64,000 nucleotides of DNA from Thioalkalivibrio paradoxus (GCA_011390565.1 JAABSC010000009.1:1-64000); one strand, 5' to 3'. Shown: positions 47,118-55,527, counted from the first letter of the stretch. Numbers and translations: made by a program. The notes: generated by a model not told the origin, from the letters alone.

Positions 47118-50100
47118 ATGTCCGAGCATAAAGAACAGCAGGAAGGTGCCGCCAACGGGAACGGAAAGGATCTGGGCCTCGCGGGCAAGATGGCCCAGAG
47201 TTTCATCCATTCCCCGCTTTCTCCTTTGCTGTTGCTGGCCACGCTGGGTATCGGGATCCTGGGCCTTCTGATCACGCCACGGCAGGAGGATCCCCAGATC
47301 TCCGTGCCGATGGTGGATATCTTCGTGCAGTACCCGGGCGTTCCCTCCGACCAGGTGGTGAGCCTGGTGTCGCGCCCGCTGGAACGCCTGATGAGCGAAA
47401 TCTCCGGGGTCGACAACGTCTACTCCGTTTCGCATCGCGGCCAGTCGATGGTGACCGTCCAGTTCGACGTCGGCGAAGAGATGGAGTCGTCCATCCTCAA
47501 GGTGCACGATCGCCTGATGTCCAACCGGGACCTGATGCCTCCGGGGGTCTCGGAGCCCATGGTCAAGCCGAAGGGCGTCGACGATGTGCCCACCATCACG
47601 CTGACGCTCTGGTCCCACGAGCTCGATGACGCGATGCTGCGCCAGATCGCGCTGGACTCGCTGCAATACCTGAACGAGGTCCCGAACACCAGCCAGAGTT
47701 TCGTTGTCAGCGGCCGGCAGGAGATGGTTCGGATCGAGGTCCAGCCGGAGCGTCTCTCCGGGCACAACGTGACGATGGACCAGATCGCCCAGGCCGTGCA
47801 GGCGGCCAATTCCGAACGCACGGCGGGTTCGATCGAGGTCGGTCCCGACAGCATTCCCATCTACACCGGCTCCTTTCTTCGCGATGCCTCGGATATCGGG
47901 CGGCTCCTGGTCACGGTGGACCGGGGCCGACCGATCTACATCCGTGACGTGGCGGACGTGATCTACGGTCCCGGCGAGACCGACCGCTTCGTCCGGTATT
48001 ACACCGGAATCGCGGGGGATCAGGCCGATGTGGCCCCGGAGGGTGCGGCCGCGGTCACGATCGCGATCGCCAAGAAGGAAGGCAGCAACGGCGTCGCGGT
48101 GGCGAATGGGATCCTTGAGCGGTTGGAAATGCTCAAGGGACAAGTGATCCCGGACAACGTGCAGGTTTCCGTCACCCGCAATTACGGCCAGACGGCCAAC
48201 GCCAAGGTGAACGAACTGCTGTTCAAGCTGTTCATCGCCACCGCGGCCGTGACCGTTCTCGTGTTCATCTTCCTGGGTCTGCGCGCCGCCCTGGTCGTGC
48301 TGATCGTGATTCCGGTCGTGCTGCTGTTCACGGTGTTCAGCGCCTGGCTGCTGGGATATACGATCGACCGTGTCAGTCTGTTTGCGCTGATCTTCGCGAT
48401 CGGGATCCTGGTGGATGACGCGATCGTGGTGGTGGAGAACATTTACCGGCGCTGGCTGATGGCGCGTGGCATCGATACGGAGACCACCGTGGATGCCGTC
48501 GCCGAGGTCGGCAACCCGACCATTCTGGCCACGTTTACCGTGATCGCAGCCTTGCTGCCGATGGGTTTCGTGACCGGGATGATGGGTCCCTACATGCAGC
48601 CGATTCCGGCCCTGGGATCGGTCGCGATGCTGTTCTCCCTGGTGGCCGCGTTTCTGTTCACGCCCTGGCTGGCCTGGCGCCTCCGCCCGACGCTGGACTA
48701 TCTCCACCGTGCGGAAGAGAAGGAGCACAAGCAGAACGAGATGATGGGGCGCTTCTTCTCGAAGGCGATCCCGGGCCTCGTGAACAACCGCACCTACGGA
48801 TGGGCGTTCCTGCTGGGCATCATCGCGGTCTTCTTCCTGACGCTGTTCCTGTTCTACACGAAAAGCGTGTCGGTGAAGATGTTGCCGCTGGACAACAAGC
48901 CCGAGTTCAACGTGGTGATCAACTTCCCGGAGGGAACGGCGCTCCCGGCCACCGCGACCCTGACCCACGAACTCGCAAAGGTGTTGCGCGAACTGCCGGA
49001 GGTGACTGCGGTGCAGGCCTACGTGGGCACCGCATCACCCTTCAACTTCAACGGACTGGTGCGGCACTACTACCTGCGCCAGGATCCGTGGCAGGCGGAC
49101 CTGCAGGTCCAGTTGGTCGACAAGGGCGACCGCAAGCGAACCAGTCACCAGATCGCGGTTGAGGCACGGGCGATCCTCGCACCGATCGCCGAAACGCATG
49201 GCGCCCGCATCCAGGTCGTCGAGATGCCCCCCGGCCCGCCGGTCCTGCAATCGGTGGTCGCGGAGCTCTACGGGCCGGACGCCGAGGTGCGGCGCCAGGT
49301 CGCCAGGGATCTGGAAGACATGTTCCGGAACGCACCCCATCTCGACGACGTCGACAGCTTCCTGCAGGCGCCACACGACGTCTGGCATTTCATCGTCGAA
49401 CGGGACAAGGCGCTGCGCCGCGGGGTCACGGTCGACGCGGTGAACCAGACGCTGGAAACCGCCGTGGGGGGCATGGTGGTCGGGGATGTCAAGGCGCGTT
49501 CGCTGGTGGAGCCGCACCTGATCCGTCTGCGTCTGCCGGTGGAGGTGCGATCGGACATCCAGCGCCTGTTGTTGCTCCCGGTGCCGGCCATGGACGGCAC
49601 ATCCGTACCGCTTTCGGAGTTGGGCGAGTTCGTGTGGGTGCCGCAGGACGAGCCGGTTTTTCACAAGAATCTCCGCCCGGTTGAATACGTGACCGCGGAG
49701 ACGGTCGGTCGGCTCGCGGCACCGGTCTACGGGATGCTGGAAGTCGAGCAGCAGCTCGTCGATTATCGGTTGCCCGACGGGAGCGAACTCCATTCGCACT
49801 GGATCTCACCGCCCCCGAACGACGGGACCGTCGCTTTCGAATGGGCGGGCGAATGGACCGTGACCTACGAGACGTTCCGCGACATGGGCATCGCGTTCGC
49901 GATCGCGCTCATCCTCATCTACATGCTGGTGGTTTGGGAGTTCGGCAACTTCCTTCTGCCGGCCATCGTGATGGCGCCGATCCCACTGACGCTGATCGGG
50001 ATCATTCCCGGCCACTGGTTGCTCGGTGCGGAGTTCACCGCGACGTCGATGATCGGGTTTATCGCGCTTGCGGGCATCATCGTCCGGAATTCCATTCTGC

Positions 50101-50975
50101 TGGTGGACTTCGCCCGTCATGCCGTGGCGGAGGGGCAGGATCTGATGCAGGCGATGATCAGTGCCTGTCAGGCCCGGACCCGGCCGATCCTGATCACCGC
50201 GTTTGCGCTGCTCGCGGGTTCGAGCGTGATCCTCTTCGACCCGATCTTCCAGGGCATGGCGATCTCGCTGATGTTTGGTACCATTGTGGCGACCCTGCTG
50301 ACGCTGCTGGTCATTCCACTGGGGTGTATCAGCGCACGCAAGGCCTTCGAGGACGACGGTGGACCGGATGACGGCGCAGCCGGCGTTACGGTGTCCGGTC
50401 ACGGGGCCGCCGCGATGGGTGCGTCGGAACACCGCACGATGACCTCGCCCTCGGGTGGTCCGCTGACCCAGGTTCTCGGGTATCTCGGGCTGTACCTGAA
50501 GTCGCTCGGGATGGCCTTTCTCGATGGCGTGACTCAGATCCTTCGATCGCTGGTCAGATTGGTCCTCAGACTCATGGGTGGATCGGGTTCGCCGCCTTCG
50601 TCGGAGGGCCCCGAGCCTCCGCCCCCGCCCCCGCCAACGGGTGGCGGCGGCGGGGGAGGCCCCCATCCGGACGCGCAGGCAGGGTCGGCGACCGAAGGCG
50701 TCGCGGCCGATACACCTGTGGAACCGCCGGCTGACAAGCCGAAGTCACCCCGTGTTTCCGGATCAGCCGAGCGATCGGCGCAACCGAAGCCGGAAAGAAA
50801 GGAGGCCTCCGGTGGCAGGAAGACGCCACCGAAGGTCGCTGATGCTCCGCCGAAAAAAGCCGACGCTGCGGCAGGCCGAGCAACCGAGCCCGACTCGAGC
50901 GATGAGGACAATTCCTCGGCGCCTGGTTCCGGCTCCAGTAATGCCCGCCGCCGTCGTGGCATTCGTTTGACGTGA
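47118..50975 (+). CDS. RND efflux permease with unusual C-terminal tail
   Basis: The first 1075 residues are a full RND (HAE1-like) permease: one N-terminal membrane helix, periplasmic porter domains, helix blocks with the proton-relay Asp pair in FAIGILVDDAIVVVENIYRR (about 432), and a second half ending LLTLLVIPLGCISARKAF. Residues about 1076-1285 are additional. They contain an amphipathic, possibly membrane-embedded segment (LGYLGLYLKSLGMAFLDG onward), a Pro7 then Gly7 tract, a mixed Lys/Glu/Pro low-complexity stretch and a final RRRRGIRLT. Usual length is about 1030. The substrate is unknown; the tail faces the cytoplasm. The globule-protein block begins 38 bases later. Confidence 0.88.
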   Translation: MSEHKEQQEGAANGNGKDLGLAGKMAQSFIHSPLSPLLLLATLGIGILGLLITPRQEDPQISVPMVDIFVQYPGVPSDQVVSLVSRPLERLMSEISGVDNVYSVSHRGQSMVTVQFDVGEEMESSILKVHDRLMSNRDLMPPGVSEPMVKPKGVDDVPTITLTLWSHELDDAMLRQIALDSLQYLNEVPNTSQSFVVSGRQEMVRIEVQPERLSGHNVTMDQIAQAVQAANSERTAGSIEVGPDSIPIYTGSFLRDASDIGRLLVTVDRGRPIYIRDVADVIYGPGETDRFVRYYTGIAGDQADVAPEGAAAVTIAIAKKEGSNGVAVANGILERLEMLKGQVIPDNVQVSVTRNYGQTANAKVNELLFKLFIATAAVTVLVFIFLGLRAALVVLIVIPVVLLFTVFSAWLLGYTIDRVSLFALIFAIGILVDDAIVVVENIYRRWLMARGIDTETTVDAVAEVGNPTILATFTVIAALLPMGFVTGMMGPYMQPIPALGSVAMLFSLVAAFLFTPWLAWRLRPTLDYLHRAEEKEHKQNEMMGRFFSKAIPGLVNNRTYGWAFLLGIIAVFFLTLFLFYTKSVSVKMLPLDNKPEFNVVINFPEGTALPATATLTHELAKVLRELPEVTAVQAYVGTASPFNFNGLVRHYYLRQDPWQADLQVQLVDKGDRKRTSHQIAVEARAILAPIAETHGARIQVVEMPPGPPVLQSVVAELYGPDAEVRRQVARDLEDMFRNAPHLDDVDSFLQAPHDVWHFIVERDKALRRGVTVDAVNQTLETAVGGMVVGDVKARSLVEPHLIRLRLPVEVRSDIQRLLLLPVPAMDGTSVPLSELGEFVWVPQDEPVFHKNLRPVEYVTAETVGRLAAPVYGMLEVEQQLVDYRLPDGSELHSHWISPPPNDGTVAFEWAGEWTVTYETFRDMGIAFAIALILIYMLVVWEFGNFLLPAIVMAPIPLTLIGIIPGHWLLGAEFTATSMIGFIALAGIIVRNSILLVDFARHAVAEGQDLMQAMISACQARTRPILITAFALLAGSSVILFDPIFQGMAISLMFGTIVATLLTLLVIPLGCISARKAFEDDGGPDDGAAGVTVSGHGAAAMGASEHRTMTSPSGGPLTQVLGYLGLYLKSLGMAFLDGVTQILRSLVRLVLRLMGGSGSPPSSEGPEPPPPPPPTGGGGGGGPHPDAQAGSATEGVAADTPVEPPADKPKSPRVSGSAERSAQPKPERKEASGGRKTPPKVADAPPKKADAAAGRATEPDSSDEDNSSAPGSGSSNARRRRGIRLT

Positions 50976-51013
50976 CTCCATTCACAAAATCTCCCCAATC
51001 AGGAGGAATATCG

Positions 51014-51718
51014 ATGAAACATGATGTAACCAAACGTTCTCTGACCGTTCTCGCCGTTGCCACCGCGATGGCGCTGTCCGGCGCTGCCCATGCCGATGAG
51101 GCCGCTACCGGTCAGGCCATGGGATATGGTGCCCCGGGCTTCGCAGATGGCCCGCTCGCATATGGCTATGGCGATCGTGGCTATGGCCGAGGCCATTCCG
51201 GTGCCGGTATGGAACAGTACCGCGACCTGTCCGGCGGCATGAGCTTCGGTGGGCGCTCGAGTGCCCGCGGTCAGGGTTATGGCCAGGGTTACGGTCATCC
51301 CGCCCATGGCTATGGCCCGCATGGTTATGGCGCGCCCCCGGCGTATGGAATGCCGCCGCGTCCCGACTTCGGTGCGCGCGAGTTCCCGGGGTTCGAGCCG
51401 CCGCCGTGGGTCCGTGAAGGCTATGAAGGCGAAACGCCCGAGATGTCTGAGGAAATGAAGGAACTGATGGCCGAACGTGAGGAACGCATGAAGGCCATGA
51501 TGGCCGAGCGCGAAGAGCGCATGAAGGCGATGGAAGCCGAGCGCGAGGAATACATGAAGGAGATGGAAGCGATGCGGGAAGCCCGCATGAAGGCGATGGA
51601 AGCCGGTCGCGAAGCGTTCATGGCGGAGATGGAAAAGCAGCGTGAGGCCATGCAGGAGATGATGGAAGAGCGTCGGCAGGCCATGGAAGCGTCGTCCACG
51701 GAATCGGCCCCCGAGTGA
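51014..51718 (+). CDS. Secreted Gly/Tyr-rich protein with Met-rich hendecad coiled coil
   Basis: The start is fixed by AGGAGGA at 51001-51007, six bases before the ATG. A Sec signal (1-27, AHA-D) is followed by a Gly/Tyr/His/Pro-rich region (about 30-120; repeats such as GYGQGYGHPAHGYG) resembling sulfur globule proteins. The last 85 residues form 11-residue repeats (MAEREERMKAM, EAEREEYMKEM, EAMREARMKAM) predicting a long charged helix. The composite is unknown to me. It lies 700 bases before a sulfur globule protein gene and is probably part of the same envelope structure. Confidence 0.75.
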   Translation: MKHDVTKRSLTVLAVATAMALSGAAHADEAATGQAMGYGAPGFADGPLAYGYGDRGYGRGHSGAGMEQYRDLSGGMSFGGRSSARGQGYGQGYGHPAHGYGPHGYGAPPAYGMPPRPDFGAREFPGFEPPPWVREGYEGETPEMSEEMKELMAEREERMKAMMAEREERMKAMEAEREEYMKEMEAMREARMKAMEAGREAFMAEMEKQREAMQEMMEERRQAMEASSTESAPE

Positions 51719-51785
51719 TGGGAGACCGGCTGCCCGGGCATGCCCCTGTGGCTCGTCCGTGGCAGTCGTGGATGCCGCGATGCTG

Positions 51786-52304
51786 ATGCGCCACCCGGTC
51801 CTCCGCACGAGGCCGACCTGCCAGTCCGTGGCGGCCTGGACGGGGAGGCTGATATTCGGCGCTCTGATGGTTGGCGTCGCGCAGGCTCAGGATTGGAACC
51901 CATGGGCTGCCCCCGATCAGCGGCCAGCACCCCCGGGTTTTCAATCTCCCGGTGACAGCCGTTTCGTTGGACCGGATTACAATCCGGCCCAGGAACAGAG
52001 GCGGCGGTCTGGGGAGCATGGCCGGCCGGCGCCACCCGGTATCAGCTGGGGATACTCCGGTTCCTTTTCGGGAGGCATGTACGGGCCACCTTCGCTGGAT
52101 GTTCCCGAGGCGGGAACCCGGCGTGGTGACTTGTGGTCCCCGGGTACGTATGGCATCCCGGGCCTCTCGACCTATCCCGGTGGGCTGCCGTATGGTGGAT
52201 CCCCGGGCAGTAGCCTGTTGTATCCCGGCACGGGGCTCGGTATGTTTTCTCCACTGTATGGATCGCCGCTTGGCGGGTCGCCGCTTTTCGGCATGCCCTA
52301 CTAG
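51786..52304 (+). CDS. Secreted Pro/Gly/Ser/Tyr-rich protein
   Basis: The open frame begins at 51759 (GTG), with ATGs at 51780 and 51786. From 51786 a signal-like segment (WTGRLIFGALMVGVAQA-Q) ends in AQA. The mature 140 residues are low-complexity: DWNPWAAPDQRPAPPGFQSP, then PG/S/Y/L stretches such as GTYGIPGLSTYPGGLPYGG, ending LGGSPLFGMPY. There is no family match I can name. It lies between two Gly/Tyr-rich secreted protein genes and looks like a third structural component. Confidence 0.6.
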   Translation: MRHPVLRTRPTCQSVAAWTGRLIFGALMVGVAQAQDWNPWAAPDQRPAPPGFQSPGDSRFVGPDYNPAQEQRRRSGEHGRPAPPGISWGYSGSFSGGMYGPPSLDVPEAGTRRGDLWSPGTYGIPGLSTYPGGLPYGGSPGSSLLYPGTGLGMFSPLYGSPLGGSPLFGMPY

Positions 52305-52334
52305 GCGTCGAGGTCTTCATGCGCGCTGGCTGGC

Positions 52335-52370
52335 CACCCTCGTGGCTGGCGCGCAATTACAACGAGGGTG
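52335..52370 (+). promoter_or_regulatory. Inverted repeat in the leader of the sulfur globule gene
   Basis: CACCCTCGT (52335-52343) pairs exactly with ACGAGGGTG (52362-52370) and lies 22 bases before the ATG of the globule-protein gene, upstream of its GGAGG. It may be a stabilising mRNA leader hairpin, a terminator of the previous gene, or an operator. Confidence 0.4.
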
Positions 52371-52392
52371 ACTACTCCATTGGAGGTTGTAG

Positions 52393-52737
52393 ATGAGCAA
52401 GTTTGCAAAGGCAGCTGTTCTGGCCGTGGCTCTCGGGGGCCTTGCGGCCGTTCCGATGACCGCGTCCGCATGGTGGGGCGGTCCGGGCTATGGCGGCCCG
52501 GGTTATGGTGGTCCTGGTTACGGCCCCGGCTACGGTGGCCCCGGCTACGGTGGCTACGGCCCCGGTTACGGCCGTGGTATGGGCGACATGTTCGGTTTCG
52601 GTGACATGTTCAGCGACTTCGACATGAGCGCCCGTGGCAGTGGTCGTAGTCATGGTTACGGCCGCGGCCAGGGCGACGGCTATGGCTATGGCAACCCCGG
52701 TTACGGTGGCTACGGTCCCGGCTACGGTCGCTGGTAA
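52393..52737 (+). CDS. Sulfur globule protein (Sgp family)
   Basis: Sgp proteins form the envelope around intracellular (periplasmic) sulfur globules in purple and other sulfur bacteria. Here a Sec signal ([26 protein letters not shown]) is followed directly by [14 protein letters not shown] and a 90-residue stretch of Gly/Tyr/Pro repeats, interrupted by a [18 protein letters not shown] block. The AWWGGP start and the [10 protein letters not shown] block match the Allochromatium globule-protein pattern. The gene has a strong ribosome site (GGAGG at 52382-52386) and its own terminator, consistent with high expression. Length 114. Confidence 0.85.
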   Translation: MSKFAKAAVLAVALGGLAAVPMTASAWWGGPGYGGPGYGGPGYGPGYGGPGYGGYGPGYGRGMGDMFGFGDMFSDFDMSARGSGRSHGYGRGQGDGYGYGNPGYGGYGPGYGRW

Positions 52738-52750
52738 GTTATCGCCAGAG

Positions 52751-52786
52751 ACATCTGTCCGGCTTCGCGCCGGGCAGATGTTTTTT
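52751..52786 (+). terminator. Rho-independent terminator after the sulfur globule gene
   Basis: ACATCTGTCCGGC (52751-52763) pairs with GCGCCGGGCAGATGT (52767-52781; one or two mismatches) around a short loop, followed by TTTTTTC. It separates the globule gene from the ParA-like gene, whose ATG is 24 bases further on. Confidence 0.85.
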
Positions 52787-52809
52787 CTTCCGCAGCCCGG
52801 AGTCCGCAT

Positions 52810-53445
52810 ATGCTGACGGTCATTGGCAATCTGAAAGGCGGAACCGGCAAGAGCACGGTCGCTTTCAACCTCGCGCTGTGGGCCTTGATGAACAAGCGCA
52901 CGGTGCTGGCTGTGGATCTCGATCCCCAGGGGACGTTGAGCGATGTCATCCGCGTTCGCAACGAGGAAGGCTACTCACCGGTCCTTGATCTCACGCAGAG
53001 TCTGGACGAAGCCCTGACCTCTGCAGATCGTTATCAGGAAATCATTGTCGATGTCGGTCCCTCCGACCTTGGCACCATGTACGCCGCGATTCTGGCGGCG
53101 GACCAGGTGGTGGTTCCGGTGCCGCCGAGCCAGGCGGACGTCTGGTCGACACACCGATTCGTCAAAAAGATCCAGGAGTTGCGCGGCGACCGTGCAAAGC
53201 CCGAGATCGTCAGTTTCATCAACCGTGCCGACACGCATCAGGCCGTCCGTGAATCGGATGAAGCCTATGGTGCCCTGACGATGATTCAGGGCATGCGCGT
53301 GGTGCGTGCGCGCTTGAGCCAACGCATGGCTTTCCGCCGCTCGTTCAGCGAGGGCCTTGCGGTCCACGAACTGGAGCACCGGGGCAAGGCGGCGCATGAG
53401 CTGGACGCCCTTGCCAAGGCATTACTGATGCGTGAACGCCGTTAG
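52810..53445 (+). CDS. ParA/McdA-like ATPase in the sulfur-globule locus
   Basis: The 211-residue protein has the deviant Walker A GNLKGGTGKSTVAFNLALW (KGGTGKST at 9-16), Walker A' LAVDLDPQGTLSD and the Walker B region EIIVDVGPSDLGTMYAAIL. The later VPVPPSQADVWSTHRFVKKI matches short ParA proteins that position protein cargos rather than plasmids. There is no N-terminal DNA-binding domain, no parB gene and no parS-like site nearby. Such ATPases (McdA for carboxysomes, PpfA for chemoreceptor clusters) usually sit beside cargo genes. Here the neighbour is a sulfur globule protein, suggesting that globules or an associated membrane complex are the cargo. That role is inference. Confidence 0.8.
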   Translation: MLTVIGNLKGGTGKSTVAFNLALWALMNKRTVLAVDLDPQGTLSDVIRVRNEEGYSPVLDLTQSLDEALTSADRYQEIIVDVGPSDLGTMYAAILAADQVVVPVPPSQADVWSTHRFVKKIQELRGDRAKPEIVSFINRADTHQAVRESDEAYGALTMIQGMRVVRARLSQRMAFRRSFSEGLAVHELEHRGKAAHELDALAKALLMRERR

Positions 53446-53549
53446 TGGGGCATTCGGGAAGTTCGGCGCGTCTGGCAAGGTGGTCCGGCAGTGAACTTTC
53501 CCCATGGCCCAATAGCATCGATCCCCCTTCTTACGAACTCAGGTGAAGC

Positions 53550-54233
53550 ATGGCTGCCGTCCGAACTTTGTTGAGCAAGTACTGGATCCTTATCGTCATC
53601 GTGCTCTGGGTGATCGCCTGGGCCAACCGGGATCATCTTATGGGTGGTACGGAGGTCGGGACCGCCGCGGTTGCGGAGAGCGTCGATCCGATTGCCCAGG
53701 CGGCGCCTGCGCCCGAGCCGGCTTCAGGTCCGGAGCCGTCCCCCGGCTCTGCGGAAGCAAGCGGCTCCGCGGAAGTCGCGAGCGAGGGGGTCCCGGGGGC
53801 GGCGGCTCCGGCGCAACCGGACGCAGACGCCCAACGTGCCGCGCCCGAAACCTCTGCTGCCGAGCCCCCGCGTCCGGCGCAGCCCGACGTAGCCCGTACT
53901 GAGGGCCGCGATGAGACGCAGGCGACGTCGGGTGCCGAGCTTCTCGCTCGAGCGCGTGTGGTCCTGGAGAATCGCGGTCCCCGCGGGGCTGCGGAGGTGC
54001 TGGCTCGGGGTTTGCGTGACATTCCCGAGGATGCACCCGAACGGGCGGATCTTCTGGGTGAACTGGGGAATTTCTACATCAGTGTTGGGGATTTCCAGCG
54101 TGCGCTTGCCGCGTACGATCGGGCCCTGGTCGCATTGCCTGAGGACGCCCGTGGGACGATGATCACCCGTCTGGCCCCCGTGTATGACCGTTTCCACCCG
54201 ATGGGGCGCTCGCATCTCGAGCAATTCAGGTAG
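53550..54233 (+). CDS. Membrane-anchored TPR protein with Pro/Ala linker
   Basis: One N-terminal membrane helix (about 10-25, YWILIVIVLWVIAWA) is followed by a 90-residue linker of Pro, Ala, Glu and Ser, and a C-terminal domain of about 100 residues with two TPR-like units (GAELLARARVVLENRGPRGAAEVLARGL; DLLGELGNFYISVGDFQRALAAYDRAL). It is unnamed. It lies about 105 bases after the ParA-like gene, and the next gene is 110 bases downstream. It could be an inner-membrane docking protein for a partner ATPase or globule component. Confidence 0.7.
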   Translation: MAAVRTLLSKYWILIVIVLWVIAWANRDHLMGGTEVGTAAVAESVDPIAQAAPAPEPASGPEPSPGSAEASGSAEVASEGVPGAAAPAQPDADAQRAAPETSAAEPPRPAQPDVARTEGRDETQATSGAELLARARVVLENRGPRGAAEVLARGLRDIPEDAPERADLLGELGNFYISVGDFQRALAAYDRALVALPEDARGTMITRLAPVYDRFHPMGRSHLEQFR

Positions 54234-54343
54234 AATAACGGCTTGATCGCGACGGACCGGTCCTCGCCGGCTCGTTACCCCCCAAGGCCGAAGGCAAAGC
54301 GGTCCCCGCGGAATTCGGCTGAAGACGATGACGGGGACCTTGC

Positions 54344-54979
54344 ATGAGGCTGCTGCGAAATCTTCTGGCGCTCGTTGGGCTTTTGGCATTGCTTGCGGTT
54401 GGCGCGGCAATTCTGGCTTTCGAGCCTTATGTCAACAAGGCCAAGAGGCTGGATGAGGGCGCGGTCTCCGTGTATCTCAACGCGGCCAAGACCATCCTCG
54501 CGACGGGCAACCCAGCCGAGGCGATGGTGTACCAGCGCCGCGTGGCGGATTCCCTGAGCGTGGTCGACGTCGAACAGAGCCTGGCACGCGCGGCCGGGGA
54601 ACTGCAGCTCATGTCGCTGGGGGCGCTGAACGTGGACCGGCAAATCAGCGAGCGCACCGGCCGGAGCTTCCCGCTTCAGAAAATCTATCTCTTCTGTGAT
54701 CCGCAGCTGGCTTCCGAACTCATCCGTCACAACCCCGCGATGGGGGCATTTCTCCCCTGCAGGATCGTATTGCAGCAGGATGAGAAGGGCGCACTCTGGT
54801 TGATGACACCGAATCTCGAACCGTTGCTGCGTGGGGGCCGCCCCCTGCCGGTGGGATTGCAGGAGCGCGCGCGGGGTCTGCAGTCCCAGCTTCGAAAGAT
54901 CGTCGACGAGGCCGCGGGGGTTGAGGGATCCCCCGACGGCGTTGTCCCAGCCGTTTCTTCCCTTTCTGGAACTACATGA
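54344..54979 (+). CDS. Membrane-anchored DUF302-like protein
   Basis: An N-terminal helix (LLALVGLLALLAVGAAILAF, about 7-26) anchors a domain of about 185 residues. Its C-terminal part (MGAFLPCRIVLQQDEKGALWLMTPNLEPLL) has the DUF302/TT1751-like pattern (LPCxI/VxVxxxxG), while the first part is divergent. No catalytic role is known for the family. The last bases (ATGATGA) overlap the start of the next gene, indicating coupled translation. Confidence 0.65.
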   Translation: MRLLRNLLALVGLLALLAVGAAILAFEPYVNKAKRLDEGAVSVYLNAAKTILATGNPAEAMVYQRRVADSLSVVDVEQSLARAAGELQLMSLGALNVDRQISERTGRSFPLQKIYLFCDPQLASELIRHNPAMGAFLPCRIVLQQDEKGALWLMTPNLEPLLRGGRPLPVGLQERARGLQSQLRKIVDEAAGVEGSPDGVVPAVSSLSGTT

Positions 54980-55491
54980 TGAACGATTTCAATCATCCCA
55001 CCGACGCACGTCACATGGATACGGACGAGTACGATGTCCGTTCCCGGCGCCTGCAGCTCATCGTCTATTCGGCGCTGGTCGCCTTCGTGGTCCTGGCGGT
55101 CTACGGGTTCTGGCTGATCACCAGCCTGACCCGCGACGTCAGCCGGCTGGCCATCGAAATGTCCTCGATGACACGCACGATCGACCGTGAAATGGCGGTG
55201 ATGGCGGCGAAAATGGGGGATATCGATACCAACATGGTGGCCATCAATCACAATGTTGCGGACATGACCCGCGATGTGGGGATCATGACCACCAGTATCC
55301 GCTCCATGGCGTCCGATACCACGACCATGGCGGGCTCGACCCTCAATATGCAGCGCGACATGTGGAGCCTGAACCGGAATGTATCCGGTCCGCTCGGCAT
55401 GATGAACAGTTTCAATCCGTTTGGTGGCAACGGCGGTCCGTTTCCGGGTTCGCCAGCCCCCTACTATCCGCAGCACCAGGTTGGCCGCTGA
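54976..55491 (+). CDS. Membrane coiled-coil protein with Gly/Pro/Tyr tail
   Basis: A single membrane helix (about 28-48, LIVYSALVAFVVLAVYGFWLI) is followed by about 80 residues with Met/Ile/Val at regular spacing (SSMTRTIDREMAVMAAKMGDI, NHNVADMTRDVGIMTTSIRSM), predicting a long periplasmic coiled coil. The final 30 residues (NPFGGNGGPFPGSPAPYYPQ) resemble the low-complexity globule proteins. I know no family for it. It is translationally coupled to the DUF302-like gene and 36 bases before the dynamin-like gene. Confidence 0.65.
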   Translation: MMNDFNHPTDARHMDTDEYDVRSRRLQLIVYSALVAFVVLAVYGFWLITSLTRDVSRLAIEMSSMTRTIDREMAVMAAKMGDIDTNMVAINHNVADMTRDVGIMTTSIRSMASDTTTMAGSTLNMQRDMWSLNRNVSGPLGMMNSFNPFGGNGGPFPGSPAPYYPQHQVGR

Positions 55492-55527
55492 GGCGGCTGA
55501 TTCTTCAACCCCAGCCTCGGAGGCCGC

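Noticed and set aside
47022..48968. A 648-residue minus-strand frame within the RND permease gene
   Set aside because: Same shadow effect; the opposite strand encodes conserved permease motifs.
52480..52735. Tandem short repeats as a CRISPR array or minisatellite
   Set aside because: The repeats are Gly/Tyr codons of the sulfur globule protein in frame, not spaced direct repeats with spacers.
52810..53445. Carboxysome-positioning McdA
   Set aside because: No carboxysome shell, RuBisCO or McdB genes are nearby; the adjacent structural gene encodes a sulfur globule protein.
52740..53550. A parS centromere site or parB gene for the ParA-like ATPase
   Set aside because: No 16-base parS-like palindrome or ParB-like frame is seen; the only palindrome is the terminator of the globule gene.
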